Below are positions 1 to 11,119 of a stretch of 64,000 nucleotides of DNA, in pieces. The DNA comes from Ottelia alismoides. Lineage: Eukaryota; Streptophyta; Magnoliopsida; Alismatales; Hydrocharitaceae. The stretch's first letter is position 1; every line of letters starts with the position of its first letter. Below the pieces are notes generated by a model. The model ran no database searches. It was not told where the DNA came from and worked only from the letters and a program-made list of their open reading frames with translations. The position numbers were made by a program, and so were the translations under genes. Where the stretch lies: assembly GCA_037367405.1 (NCBI GenBank), contig JAZKJV010005760.1:124001-188000 (forward strand). Reading direction: 5' to 3'.

Positions 1-106
1 TGTGGAACTATATCAACGGTACAAACGCTCTCCAAATGTGATCGCCTTCAAGACAGTTGGCAGGGAGACCTGCGCAGATGTCCTCGATATATGGCGTCCA
101 CAATAC

Positions 107-180
107 CTGAATGGCAAAATTGTATTTAGATCAGAAATTTTTTTGGTTGAACTTGAAACATTTTGTGGATGTAAAGTTAC
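107..180 (-). other. GT-AG intron inside the PMD coding region
   Basis: On the minus strand the sequence reads CAG|GTAACT at 181/180 and CCATTCAG|GTATTG at 107/106. Removing these 74 bases joins FDMQSPEQ to VLWTPYIEDICAGLPANCLE in one frame, and the second part is a typical PMD segment. The intron itself contains no PMD-like sequence. This is inferred from splice motifs and protein continuity, not from transcripts. Confidence 0.7.
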
Positions 181-530
181 CTGCTCGGGTGACTGCATGT
201 CAAAAGCGTCCCGGTATGGTCTCACTACGTGTGTCGGCTGTTGATGATGGGCAAACGCCGTTGCCCAGCGGACTCCTAACGGGCGCCCGTGCCATTGTCT
301 GCTTTCCCCCACAACTGGAGCAATGTGGGGGAAATGCTCCCATGCCCATAGCTGAAGGAGTATGACCGCGCCTCCAATCTCTTCAGTCGCCATATCCACT
401 GCTAAACAAAGGTGTCTATATAGATATGCAAGTACGGCGGATCCCCAGCTTAATGTCCCGGAGTAGTCGAAATCATGCAGATGTGGTAGTGCAATAAGTG
501 AAACCAACGATCCTGATTTGTCTGTGAATA

Positions 531-574
531 GTACTCCACCGAGTAACCGCAAGTACTCCACCGAGTAACCGCAA
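531..574. repeat. 22-bp tandem duplication that breaks the PMD frame
   Basis: Two exact copies of a 22-bp unit (531-552 and 553-574) lie over the LRLLGGVL segment of the PMD. Because 22 is not a multiple of three, the duplication shifts the reading frame, which fits the frame change seen between the upstream and downstream PMD pieces. Confidence 0.85.
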
Positions 575-2020
575 GATGTAGGCTCGAGCAGTTCCTGTAC
601 GACACCTCATCTGCATCTTCTGGCAAGTCTGCAAAATGGGTGAATAGCCAACTTGCTAACACCCTGTTGCCAACGATCTCTGATGGAAGTGGCCTTACAC
701 CCAACAGTTCCTCGCAAGTATCCGCCCATGTGGCTCCAGGTGTCGTCTCCCCAGTAACCATAGGTCCATCAATTCGCAGCCCCATGATGAATATGACGTC
801 GTTCAAGGTGATGGACATCTCCCACTAGCCACATGGAAATGTGTGCGTCTCGGGCCTCCAGCTTCAACCAACGCCGTTACCAAGTGCCAATCTAGTGTGC
901 CAGAATGTGACTTCTTTACAGCGGTAAATCAAATCTTCCCTACTTTTGAAGGTTCTACCCTTACGTATTTCGTCAGACGACACCATCAAGTCGAGATTTC
1001 TTTCGAATGTCGTATTCATAGGTTGATTGAGTATTTGATCCTCTAACCCCCAAAAAAGGGTATACGGGGAACGATAGGCTGCGTGCTTTATTCATCAGCT
1101 GGGATTTCCTCGTCGACCGCATCATCGTCGACATCATCTGTTCCCAAGGGATGAAATCATCCAAAGCGTGATTAACCTCTCGCATCAACGAATCACTCAT
1201 CCTCCATTCCTGATCTGTACATGGCTGTGTTATGGGCACATCAGTGTCGAAGGAGGGTTCCATGTTAGGGACAACTGTTTGGTTGTATGCTAGGGAAGAT
1301 TGTTGGTGGTGTGTTACGGACAACTGTTTGGTTGGTGTACTCCGGGACAACATTGGGGACTTCGCTCTCACAGACATCTTCAACAATTATGTCAGTAGCA
1401 TTGATTTCCCAATTGTCCGAGCATACAAAAAAAGTGCCTGCACATCATCATCATCGACGATAGAGGAAAATGATGGATCTTCCCCTGGGCCTCGAGGGAT
1501 GCGATGTAACAATTTGATTTTTTGACTATTGGCATCCAGGTTGAACTTTCGGTAAACCAAGTTCAAAATCTCGTCGAACGTCGTATTAGGCATTAATCCA
1601 AACCCCCGTACGTTGGTCGTCGAACCGCCAATAAGTGTACCATTCAAATGAAACATATAATACAACACCTCCATTCCGACCTAATACGTGACACGACATA
1701 CAAGTAAAAAAACATTCATGAAATGAAGATCATATACATATTATACAATCAACAATCAAGAAAAAAATTTTACCAAGTCAATGTATGGAAGATCGGCTAA
1801 GCCCTAATGGAGGAAATGGAGGCTAGGATGGTACCGACCAAAGACGATACGGAAAAGGAGTTCTTCGCGCACCTAGGAGTGATCAAAAACGATGTTTCTT
1901 GGAAGTGGGGGAGGCCGAGGACGGCGGGCGCTACAGGGAGGGCGTGGGCGGCAGGAGCTTCAAAGGGAAGTTCGCGTGGGAGGCCGAATGCCGTGGGCGA
2001 CATTTATTTAGCCCAGATAA

Positions 2021-2201
2021 CGCATATTGAAGATGCGACACTCATCACATATCACATCTTCAATATGCGACACTCCTACAGTTTTTAAGTAAAAAAAAAC
2101 TTTTCATGTGTCGCATGTTGAACATGCGACACCTCTGTAGTTTCTGAGTAAAAAAAAAGATGTTGTAGTACCTGGGTATTTAAGTAAATCCCAGGTACTA
2201 C
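2021..2201. repeat. Cluster of three palindromes upstream of the MuDR-PMD start
   Basis: Three inverted repeats lie within 181 bp. The first has perfect 15-bp arms (2021-2035 and 2055-2069, CGCATATTGAAGATG). The second is a near-continuous perfect 25-bp palindrome (2108-2132, 12-bp arms GTGTCGCATGTT around a single G). The third has perfect 12-bp arms (2165-2176 GTAGTACCTGGG and 2190-2201). The first two share the ATGCGACAC motif. AAGTAAAAAAAA or GAGTAAAAAAAA follows each, or a shortened AAGTAAAT in the third. The cluster sits 350-530 bp upstream of the presumed start at 1674, so it may be the promoter or terminal region of the transposon; that role is inference. Confidence 0.85.
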
Positions 2202-2275
2202 TTAGGAATTTGACTCTCCTATTCGCTACCAACGGAGCTGCAGAAAGCCGCGAGATCCTCAGTGCAAAACCATGT

Positions 2276-2420
2276 CAGACCGGTCCCCGCCATACCTGGA
2301 TCACCTTTGGGCATCTAAAGAATAGATGTTCGACGAACTCAATCGCCTCCTCGCAAAGAAGGCACCTATCAACGGTGGCCCCAGAAGCCTAGCACACAGA
2401 TCTCTTGTCATCAGCTTTGT
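2276..2420 (-). pseudogene. LINE ORF2 C-terminal zf-RVT finger
   Basis: The minus strand reads CLLCEEAIEFVEHLFFRCPK followed by VIQVW, matching the C-x2-C...H...C finger that ends plant L1 ORF2 proteins. One in-frame stop lies just upstream, and another ends the frame soon after. It marks the 3' limit of the recognisable LINE coding sequence. Confidence 0.8.
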
Positions 2421-2909
2421 CTTTGAAACAACCATAAGAAGAAGCCAATTCGCTCGGCAGCTTGAGAGCCCAAAAAAACGCACAATCGCGAATCATAACC
2501 TCCGAGGGAGAGGGTAGGGGCCTGCAAATTGCCCCAAAGCCTTCTTACCGTGAATGGACCCACAGCTAACCCCAATGATCTCTTCCTTCCGTTGGGTGCC
2601 CCACTTCCCTGATAGCGTCTAGCAACGCCATGAAGTCTCGAGTCTCTGGTCGAAAAAACTAGATGAGAAGGTCCGGGAACCAATTTCCATCCGACCAGCA
2701 AGACGCAACCATCACAATTTGTCATCATGCGAGAGCATATAATCGTGGGAACCGCGAGCAAAGCCCCCCGTCCAGTCATCGGACAAAAAGCGAGGATTCG
2801 CCCCCCCCAAGGATCGGTCTAAACCAAAGATATATGCTCCTGGACAACCTCCACCACCCCCTCCAGACGGAGTGGGAGAGTCCATGCGATCACTCGGCCT
2901 TGGCAACCT

Positions 2910-2928
2910 CCCCCCCCCCCCCCCCCCC
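2910..2928. repeat. C19 homopolymer inside the LINE
   Basis: Nineteen C in a row, followed by an ACACACAC tract. On the LINE sense strand this is a G19 run. A second run, C12, is at 3522-3533. Length here is prone to polymerase and sequencing error. Confidence 0.95.
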
Positions 2929-3000
2929 ACACACACCGTAGATCTTGCGCAGCACGGTACAACAAGGATCCTCCCAGGTCCCCAAATTCTGCTTGCCCAC

Positions 3001-4120
3001 TTAAGAAGTAAGGTCTTGTTCATTTGCTCCAAACATTTTACCTCCAACCCTCCCTGATTCTTTGGAGCGTAACTTCCTTCCACCCAACAAGGTGAATGCC
3101 CCTCGATTCCTCCCTATGCTTACTCCATAAGAAACCACGCATACGCTTCTCCAGCCGATCACGAATTCCCTTTGGTATACGACGGTTTGATAGAAAATAA
3201 TGGGATGGATGATAGGACGCCTTGAGGAGGAACCAAATGCCCCCCTCGATAAAACGACCGACTTCCACCCCGTCAATCTCGCCTCTACCTTCTCCACGAC
3301 TCTGAGCCAATCTCTCGTCTTCGATCTGCCCACTGCCAAGGGCATCCCCAAATAGTCCATCGGCAAAGAGCTGCTGCCTGACCCTAATGCCCGCACACAA
3401 GCATCAGCCCCCTCCACAAAAAAGACCTATAGGGATGACCTTCGACTTATCAACATTCTTGGACAAACCGGATAATTCACTGTAGATTTCCAGAGCCACG
3501 GCCATGCCATTGCCTCCGCTACCCCCCCCCCCCTCAATGAAGAATAGAGTATCATCAGCGTACTGCAAGAGCGGAATCAACGACCCGTCCCTCGAGTATC
3601 CATTCGAGAGCCCACAACTAACCACACGAAGTGCAATGTTTGTCAAGACGTCCGCGGCGAGGACAAACAACATAGGCGCAAGAGGGCACCCCTGGCGCAC
3701 ACCCCTCCGAGGTTGGAAGAAGCCCCCTCCGGGCGACCATTCACCATTACCGTAAAAGAAGACGTTGTCACACAACGCCTCATCCAAGTGATCCACCTCT
3801 CCACAACCCCCCTCCCTCAATACCGACCAAAGAAATCTCCAGTTCAGGCTATCGTAAGCCTTCACAAAGTCCACCTTCCACAAGACACCGCACTTATCCC
3901 TCCTCCTCCAATCCGCAATAATCTCCGACTCGAGAGTGAGACAGTCCGAGATCTGCCTCCCTGGAATAAAGGCAGATTGCAGCGGGGAGATAGTGCTATC
4001 AAGAACACGACTCAACCTAATGGCGAAGACCTTCGCGACAATCAGATATAAAGCGTTAGAAACCGCAATGGGATGGTAGTCGTCAATAGTTTCCGGCGGC
4101 TGAGGACTTTTGCAGTAAAA
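3001..4120 (-). pseudogene. LINE ORF2 reverse transcriptase
   Basis: Non-LTR RT motifs are clear. DDYHPIAVSNALYLIVAKVF comes first, then in the same stretch SAFIPGRQISDC, WKVDFVKAYDSLNWRFL (catalytic Asp), RRGVRQGCPLAPM and LLQYADDTLFFIE (YADD catalytic box). The thumb motif LPMDYLGMPLAVG follows in another frame (3417 down). Just before the first motif the frame is lost near 4085, where SPGPDGFP-like sequence falls in a different frame. A run of twelve C at 3522-3533 codes the glycines right after YADD. Confidence 0.9.
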
Positions 4121-4390
4121 TGATCATAGCTCGGTTAATCCTTTCGAAGCCCGCATCGGCCAAACAGAATTCAAAACGACCTCCAAAACCACAGAGCCAA
4201 CCAAATCCCAAAAGTCCTTGTAAAAAGCCAACTGGAAAGCCATCTAGTCCCGGAGCGGCATCTGCGGTTCAGGTCCCAAACGACGTCCTTAATCTCCTCC
4301 AAGGACACATCCCGAGTGAGCGTGTCACAAAAAGAGGGCGTCACGGGCGTTGCACCAAGACCCAACCACTTCCATATCCCGGTATAGTCC

Positions 4391-5661
4391 TCAATGAGAC
4401 ACCTTTAAAGTGACTGACAATAGCTTTCCCCATTTCTTTGTTCCATCCACGCGGACCCCATCAATCGTGATCAACCGCAGTGCATTGGACTGACGTCTCC
4501 CACTAGCTACGCGATGAAAGAAGGACGTATTAGCGTCCCCCTTCCGCAACCAAGCATTTCTCGACCTCTGCCTCCATTCAGTGACCCGCTTGCGATCTTC
4601 AAGGCCAATTTGCTTTTGAGCAGCCGATCGAGTAGCCAACTCGTCCACCAAGAGCTCCCTACCATTCTCCATCGCATCAAGCCTTCGAACCACCTCCTCT
4701 GCCTCCTTCCTCGCCGCGCATCTGACCGCTCTAGACTCCCTTTTGAAGACACACATCCTTACACGCAAGGATGTAAGCTTCTGAACAAAACAAGACACAA
4801 CGGAGCCAGAAACAACCACGTTCGACCAATGAGAGGCCACCACCTCCCTAACATTTTCCTCCATTAGCCAACACTTTTCATATCTTAAGAGCCCCCTTTG
4901 CGCAGTGGCATCACTGGAATCCCAAACAATTGGCGTGTGATCGGATAAAGTCAGTGGCCTGGCCCTCACAAAGGAATAGAGCGAAGGCCTCCAGGAGCTC
5001 AGGCGATGCCAAGAAATGATCGATGCGGGAGCGCGAGTTGGAGCTTCTACACGTGTAGGCGACGTCCCCCGCATCCAGAACCTCTAGTCCCAAAGAATCA
5101 ATAGTGTCAGCAAAATCGACCGACCCCGGGTCCTGCTCCCCCTGCATCCTGGCTGTCGGAAGTTCGTAAAGTAATATTGAAGTCCCCCCAATGAGCCAAG
5201 GGACATCCTTGAACATCCTTCCCGCCTCGAGAAGGATCCTCCCAAACCTCTCCACGTAGCACATGACAACATGGTCCGTATACACATGAGGCAACCAACG
5301 GCATAGAGGAAATCCGTACATAATAGGAGGACCGGACAGCACGTGTCTCCCGCGAATAACCGAGTTGAAGGCCAACGCTGAAGATCTCCACCCCACCAGT
5401 ATCCCACCAGAAGTGCCCACTGCATCCACCGTCTGAATTGGTCGATGCCACCCGCACCAAAAGTCCGCCAAAGATTCTTCCGGTGGTGGATCGAAGCTTC
5501 GTTTCTTGCAGCAAAAGAAGTCGGCATCCCCATTCCACGAATCTCGATCCCAGTGTCCTTCGCTTGCCTGGATCCCTGAGCCCTCGCACGTTCAGGATAG
5601 AACTCTCATTTGGGACCTTCATGCCTCCCCTGAATGTGGGCCACCCTCGTGGCCTCCGCAA
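4391..5661 (-). pseudogene. LINE ORF2 endonuclease domain and linker
   Basis: Endonuclease/exonuclease/phosphatase motifs appear in order in alternating frames. They are NVRGLRDPGKRRTL near the start, LLLLQETKL (catalytic Glu), WGDFNITL (catalytic Asp-Asn), SRSRIDHFL and finally SDHTPIVWDSS (catalytic Asp-His). The enzyme nicks target DNA to prime reverse transcription. The linker that follows holds WLRKGDANTSFFHRVASGRR, a hallmark of plant LINE ORF2 between endonuclease and RT. At least two frameshifts separate the motifs, near 5100-5470 and near 5040. Confidence 0.85.
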
Positions 5662-5670
5662 CGGTATTCT

Positions 5671-7583
5671 TTAATATCGAGCATGGCTACGCCTCAACTT
5701 GGGAAGACGTGGACCTATTCTTTCTCCTGTAACTCTTACCAGCTCTCCTGTCACTTGTCCCTCAGAGGATTGATCATCGCTCGTGTTAGGGCTCGGCAAC
5801 ATGGTAGCATCAACGTCAACATCATCACGACAATGGTCTTCGGCACCAGCGGGCGAGGAGGGATAGAGTAGCACCGAAGCACGACGCTGGTTGGGTCCAG
5901 ATCCTCCTCTCAGGCAATGCGCAGTCGCTCGGAAGGTGAAAATCTGTAGGATCACCAAGGGGGCGAACCCCCGTACCCTTCGGTAGTGGAGGACCAAACC
6001 GGCGAGGATGTGAAGGTCACGCATGGCGCGGGATGACCGGGGCCCGATGTGTAGAGAAGACCCGAGTAAGAACCGAATCCGAAGAGCCCTTCGTACCCGA
6101 GTAAAAGCTAACGGGAGGATCGGACCCGCGAAAGGGTCCGTGGCGCGATATCCGGGCTCTCGGACCCACTTCCAGCGGCAAAGAGCAATGCGGTGTGACC
6201 AAACAATTATCCCTCTTTCCACGTCAGACGACAAATTGAACTTTTGGGATACCATTTCACAGAACTCGAGACAACCCCGCCAAAGGTCACGTGTAATTCC
6301 ACCTCGTGCGCCGTTTCAACCAACGCTCCCTTGGAAAGCCACCGTCATCTTGATGTGCGAAGCGTCGTCGTTCATCCAACCGTCTGTTCTCCCTTGGAAG
6401 CTCCGGCGGCGGAGGCTCAACGATCTTCAGCTCGATTCTGAACGTGAAGCAGCCAACCTTCATCTCCGCGAAAGAACTCTGTCCATGTATATCGTCCAGG
6501 AAGCCCTTGTTGCACTCCAACAGCACCATCGTGTCGTCGCTGGCGAGCCGGGCTTGAACCCATCTTCAAGCACTGCTAGGACCGTTCCCTACCGCCGTAG
6601 GGCCTTCCGCAAGCAACCAACTGTCCGGGATAGGAAAGGGGCGCCTGTCTCCCTTGCAACACAGACCTCCACCTCCGCACAGGAACCATCTGCAAAGCGC
6701 AGATTTGCCAGCAGCACAGCGCCAACATCACCATTCTGAAGAACTCGATCCCTCTGGAGACGTTGATAGTCACGAACGCAACACCTCCGATCATCAAGGC
6801 CACCACATCGCCCCGTGAACCGCGACCCAAGGAAACCACGCAGGTGGGTTTTCAGAGCCTCCACCGAGATAGCACCTCGTACTGCGAAACCGATCAGAGC
6901 ACGCATGTCGGTCCCCCGCACGTCCCCCCCAACCTCTATCGGGTGATCGCGCCACCCCCCCTCCACAGGCTGCGGTTGACTCGTAGGTTGAGCAACACTT
7001 GCAGGTTGAGGTACACCCGCAACCACTGCGGCGAAGCTCCGACCCCCCTGGCGAACAGCGGCGTAGAGGAAAGGCGCTGCCCGCATTGACGAGCGGAGCC
7101 ACGCGCAGGACCCTCAGCCGCAACAGACCCATGAGCAAACATGCACGTAGCTTGTCGGTGTCCTGGCTTCTCGTAAGAGAAGCATTCGCGGGAGTAGGAC
7201 AGAACGATGCAACGTGACCCCTAGTTACACATCGAAGCACCTCCTCTCCGGCTTCTTGTGTGACACATGCACCCACTCCCCACTTCCCCTTCGCTAGGCT
7301 CCGCACACCCCCGACGACCTGCCTCTCCCCCTCGCCTCGAACACACAACCGACTTCCCTTTCTCCGAGACCCTGCTTGTACCCCGAACCACCGCACCGCA
7401 CGAGCTCCCCCCTCGCGCACCCTCCCAACTGCTACCCCATCGCCAAACCATCATGAAGCCACTTCCCCTTCCCCCTACGACGACTCTCTCTCCCGGCGAA
7501 GCCCCATGCAACGAAGTAACCTGCGATCCCTGCCTTCGGGCTCTCCACCAATGCTCCATCGTCAAAAATCTATTCCTCCTCAC
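5671..7583 (-). pseudogene. LINE ORF1 remnant (gag-like nucleic-acid binding protein)
   Basis: This GC-rich stretch is read in several minus-strand frames. Two zinc-knuckle-like pieces are visible. Around 7230-7200 there is C-V-T-R-G-H-V-A-S-F-C after a frameshift. Around 7180-7138 there is CFSYEKPGHRQATC, where the second cysteine of the CX2CX4HX4C pattern is replaced by tyrosine. Upstream of the knuckles the sequence is Arg/Gly-rich. The 5671-6255 part has no recognisable fold. Its position directly 5' of the endonuclease is the usual place of ORF1. ORF1 proteins of plant L1 elements bind the element RNA; this copy cannot make an intact protein. Confidence 0.55.
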
Positions 7584-7599
7584 CTATAATAAAAATTAT

Positions 7600-8179
7600 T
7601 AAAAAATACAAACCGAATAATTCTGAATAGTCGTCTGAATACTGATTATTCTCTATTCAGTGTCCTCTCCTACTGAATATTGAATACTGACATCTAAAAC
7701 ACTGGTGGGGCATTAGAGAAAGCGATAGGAAGAAGATGGAGGTGTTAGGCGAGTCAGAGCACGGTCGAGGCACAGTGAAACGATGGCCAGAGCAAGAACT
7801 TCGGCGAACCACGATCAAGCTAAATAATGAAATAAAAAGCGAAAGCGATCGAAATAAAATGATGTACTACGCTAATATTAATCCTAGGAATGAAAATAAA
7901 TGAAAACCTAAGGCTCTACCTGCAGGAATGAGGAGCCAAGGAGGAGTTCAGGGGAGAAGGTCGGCGAGCTCGGATCTCTAGATTCTGGGCCTCATCCTCC
8001 ACGCCAAAAGGATCGACAAGCTCACTGCTGTAACAACGAACCAAAGTACGAGAGATTTTGGGATTTCGAGGGAGAAAATGAGATCAAATTCAAACGGAGC
8101 TGGCTAGGGTTATTTGTACATGGGGATGTTTGACTAGGGCCCTGACTCGATCCACCGATCGAGGAAGCACACTGGTGTT
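7600..8179 (-). promoter_or_regulatory. Possible host-gene 5' region (exon and first-intron start), cut by the hAT insertion
   Basis: This is the only stretch on the left side with no transposon signature. Read on the minus strand and joined across the hAT (8180-33685) to 33694 onward, it gives a GC-mixed segment with GGCCCAAT (about 33850) and a TATTAAA box. A CT-rich leader and then CCTGCAG|GTAGAGCC, a good splice donor at 7920/7919, come next. After that the sequence becomes AT-rich, like an intron. No long ORF is present before the donor, so it would be a non-coding leader exon. This is inference from composition and motifs only. The 7600-7710 part is AT-rich with several CTGAATA repeats and may belong to the LINE junction. 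Confidence 0.3.
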
Positions 8180-8932
8180 CAAGGTTTAAAAAAGTGCGAG
8201 GCGGTCCGAGGCGTTTTCTCTGAAATTGAGTCGAGGCGTAAGCCTCAATTTTTGGAAAAAATATTTAAAATTAAAGCAAAATGCATTAAAAAATTATATA
8301 ATAATATTAAGCTTTGCCAAAAACACATAACTTAAAACTAGTAAAAGATACAATACACAAGTGATGAAGGCATTGAAGTTCAAAAAAATCAATACTAAGC
8401 CGATATTATACGGAATATCAAGTTCCAAGTCCAACTTCAATGATTCTATACGAGTATTAACCTAAAGTCTATACTTAATACTAAAGTACAATAGGAACCA
8501 TAATTTTTAGTGTTCGAAGTTAAAAAATATTAATATGCCTTGAATCCAACCATTTGTCTTGCCAGACATAGTTGGAGAACCATCATATGCATCCCTCCTG
8601 CCATATCATACCTCCGGTGATTTTTTACTAATGGTTCTAATTTTATTTGGCTATTCACAATAAAATGTAATAATTATTTTACTTCACGTTTTATTTTCAA
8701 CCTTGCTTTTCATATATGTGATAATACTATTCTAAGATTTACAACTCATACAACCAAATAACAACATTAAGTTGCAAACTTGAACTAATATAAAATATTT
8801 GTTACAATTCAAACTCAAATCTATGTGCAATAGAACTAGTATGTGTAGATGTATGATAAATTAAACATGATGTATACAAGATCATTGAGCATCTTTTGTT
8901 TCAGGCGATGTTTTCTTCTTTTGCATGGATCT

Positions 8933-9078
8933 TGTTGGGAAAAATAAGAGACTTGTTTATTCCATACGCCCTAGGCTCTCTTATATAGGAGAGTAGTCTA
9001 TGGGTAAAATACATCAAGAGTCCAAAAGAAAAGAGAAAATACGAAACGGTACAAAATAGAATAACATATATCTCTACA
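8933..9078 (-). repeat. Copia-1 3' LTR
   Basis: 146 bp, starting TGTTGGGAAAAA and ending ATCTCTACA on the plus strand. It carries CTCTTATATAGGAGAG, a TATA region in palindromic context. It is the 3' LTR because the polypurine tract adjoins it on the right. Confidence 0.93.
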
Positions 9079-9114
9079 CTCTCCCTCAAGGTGGAGCATA
9101 TATGTCAATCATGC

Positions 9115-11109
9115 TCAGCTTGGACGAACACTTCTGGAACGACCCTCAAGTAACGCCTTAGTAAAGATGTCTGCAGTTTGGTCCTTTGAGCTAACATGGG
9201 ATGTAGAAATAAACCCCTTCTGAATCATATCTCGTATGAAGTGACAATCAACCTCAATGTGCTTGGTTCGTTCATGTAATGCTGGATTATTTACAATAAA
9301 TAGGGCAGCTTGATTGTTACATTCCAAAGCCATAGGAAGAGGGTCTTCTATATATAGATCTGTAAGAACAGCTTTCACCCACATCATTTCTGTACTGACC
9401 TGGGCCATAGCCCTATATTCAGACTCAACACTGGATCTTGCTACAACAGTTTGCTTCTTGCTTCTCCAAGAGACCAGAGAGTCTCCGACATACACAGCAA
9501 ATCTAGTGGTGGACTTCCTATCCTTGGGGCATCTTGCGTAATCTGCATCTACACATGCTGAAATAGTAATCTCCTTGTCTTTCTTGAACATCAAACCTGT
9601 ACATGGAGATGACTTAAGATACCTGAGTATCATATGTATAGCATACATATGTACCTTACGTGGTTTCTCCTTGAACTGGCTCACCCGACTAACATCAAAA
9701 GAGATATCGGGTCTTGTAATAGTAACATAGAGAAGCTTACCCACCAGTTCTCTGTATCTTCTCCTATCCACCTCATTAATGTCGTCATCATATAATTTCG
9801 TATTGGGATCCATGGGTGTAGTGGCAGGTCGGCAACCAAGCATTCCTGTTTCACTCAACAGGTCAGTGACATATTTCCTTTGGGTCATTACCAACCCATG
9901 AGGATTTCTGGCGAATTCCAGTCCCAGAAAATATCTAAGAACTCCAAGGTCCTTGGTGACAAATTCATGACCCAACATTTCTTTCGCCCTCTGAATTCCT
10001 TGTCCATCATCACCTGTAATCAAGATATCATCTACATACACCATAATTGAAATAATCCCTCTGGATGTCTTCTGTACGAACATGGAATGATCTGCATTGG
10101 AACGTTTGTACCCCTGTTTTTCAAACATATCCGAGAGCTTCTTGAACCAAGCTCTGGGGCTCTGCTTAAGGCCATAGATACCCTTATGAAGTCTACACAC
10201 CTTAGAACACTCCCCCTCAACAGCAAAACCAGGTGGCTGTTGCATGTAGACTTCCTCCTGCAAGTCACCATATAAAAATGCATTCTTGACATCTAATTGG
10301 AATAGTGTCCAATCACGAGTAACCGCAACAGAGAGGAGGATCCGTAGGGTGGAATGGCGAGCAACCGGCGAGAATGTATCAAGATAATCCACCCCATATG
10401 TCTGTTTAAAGCCACGAGCAACCAGACGTGCCTTGTATCTGTCAATGTTGCCATCTGCATTCTGCTTAACTGTAAATACCCACTTGCAGCTCACTGTAGA
10501 CACATCGGTAGGTGCAGTAACAAGGCTCCAGGTACCTCTTGACTGAAGAGCAACCATTTCTTCTTCCATGGCTAAACGCCATCTACTATCCTTCAACGCA
10601 TCTTGGTAATTCCGTGGAATATCGACCGCCGATAGTGCAATGACAAAGCTCTTGAATTCTCTAGATAAGCGATCAAAAGAAACAGTGGATGCTATAGGAT
10701 ATGACGCACAACTGCGCTTATGTTTTTGAAGTGCAATAGGATGATCCAAATCACCTGCATCCTCATTTGGCCTCTGTAACACATCCTGCTCAGGTAAATC
10801 GTCAGATCCATCAACATTGATTATTTTCTCTGAACATACCTCGTGCGAGCTAGATGATGAGCGGTGACCATGAGCAGAAGCAGGCCGACGGCTATAGTGG
10901 AATGGCAATGGGGAAACGGGAACAGTAACAGGAGGTGTAGGGGATGGTAGTGGTGTAGATGGTGATGGTAGTGGTGGAGGTGGTGATGGTGGTGGCATGT
11001 ATATAGCTTCATCAATGCCAGAGGATACCAACTGATCACCTGTAGAAAAGAAGTACATAACAGACTCGAAAAAGGTAACATCAGCACTAACAAAATATCT
11101 CCTGCGCAA
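9115..11109 (-). pseudogene. Copia-1 reverse transcriptase and RNase H
   Basis: A long open frame of 664 codons. It begins in the integrase C-terminal region (YFVSADVTFFESV) and passes a Pro-rich spacer. It then enters RT with WRLAMEEEMVALQ, KWVFTVKQNADG, FQLDVKNAFLYGDL and the catalytic IMVYVDDILITGDD. RNase H follows, with ACVDADYARCPKDRKSTTR and VARSSVESEYRAMA, ending DIFTKALLEG. No internal stop is present here, so this is the best-preserved part of copia-1. It is marked pseudogene because the upstream polyprotein frame is broken. Confidence 0.92.
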
Positions 11110-11119
11110 TGGATCATAA

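Larger units (their letters stand above)
1..1674 (-). pseudogene. MuDR N-terminal / plant mobile domain (PMD) fusion, broken, runs off left edge
   Basis: Reading down from 1674, the first ~95 residues resemble the N-terminal PB1-like region of plant MuDR transposases (start MEVLYYMFHLNGTLIGG). An acidic linker and a YEYDIRKKSRLDG block follow, then a KSREDLIYRC stretch near 900. The frame then passes, with no coding gap, into a PMD: WRPETHTF, MSITLNDVIFIMGLRIDGP (818 down), SWGSAVLAYLYRHLC and LLQLWAWEHFP. PMD proteins (MAIN/MAIL1 family) occur as host genes and inside Mutator-like transposons. Breaks seen: frameshifts near 1385 and 975, two in-frame stops near 868 and 830, a 22-bp tandem duplication at 531-574 that shifts frame, and a stop near position 10. 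A 74-bp intron lies at 107-180. The MuDR catalytic domain is not visible in this window. A decayed transposon-borne PMD gene is the best reading; a host MAIN-like pseudogene is the alternative. Confidence 0.8.
2206..7590 (-). mobile_element. L1-type LINE, degenerate, near full length
   Basis: On the minus strand the order is ORF1 with CCHC knuckles (from about 7583), apurinic endonuclease (5661-4911), linker, reverse transcriptase (about 4120-3404), thumb region (3417-3001) and a zf-RVT type C-terminal finger (about 2400-2290). This is the domain order of plant L1 elements. Every part is broken by frameshifts and stops, so the copy is dead. No poly(A) tail or target duplication was found, so both ends are approximate. 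The 3' end abuts the palindrome cluster of the MuDR-PMD element and may be truncated there. Confidence 0.85.

Noticed and set aside
1807..2088. 93-codon plus-strand ORF upstream of the MuDR-PMD start
   Set aside because: It runs into the palindrome cluster and has no family resemblance. It probably lies in the 5' region of the opposite-strand transposon.
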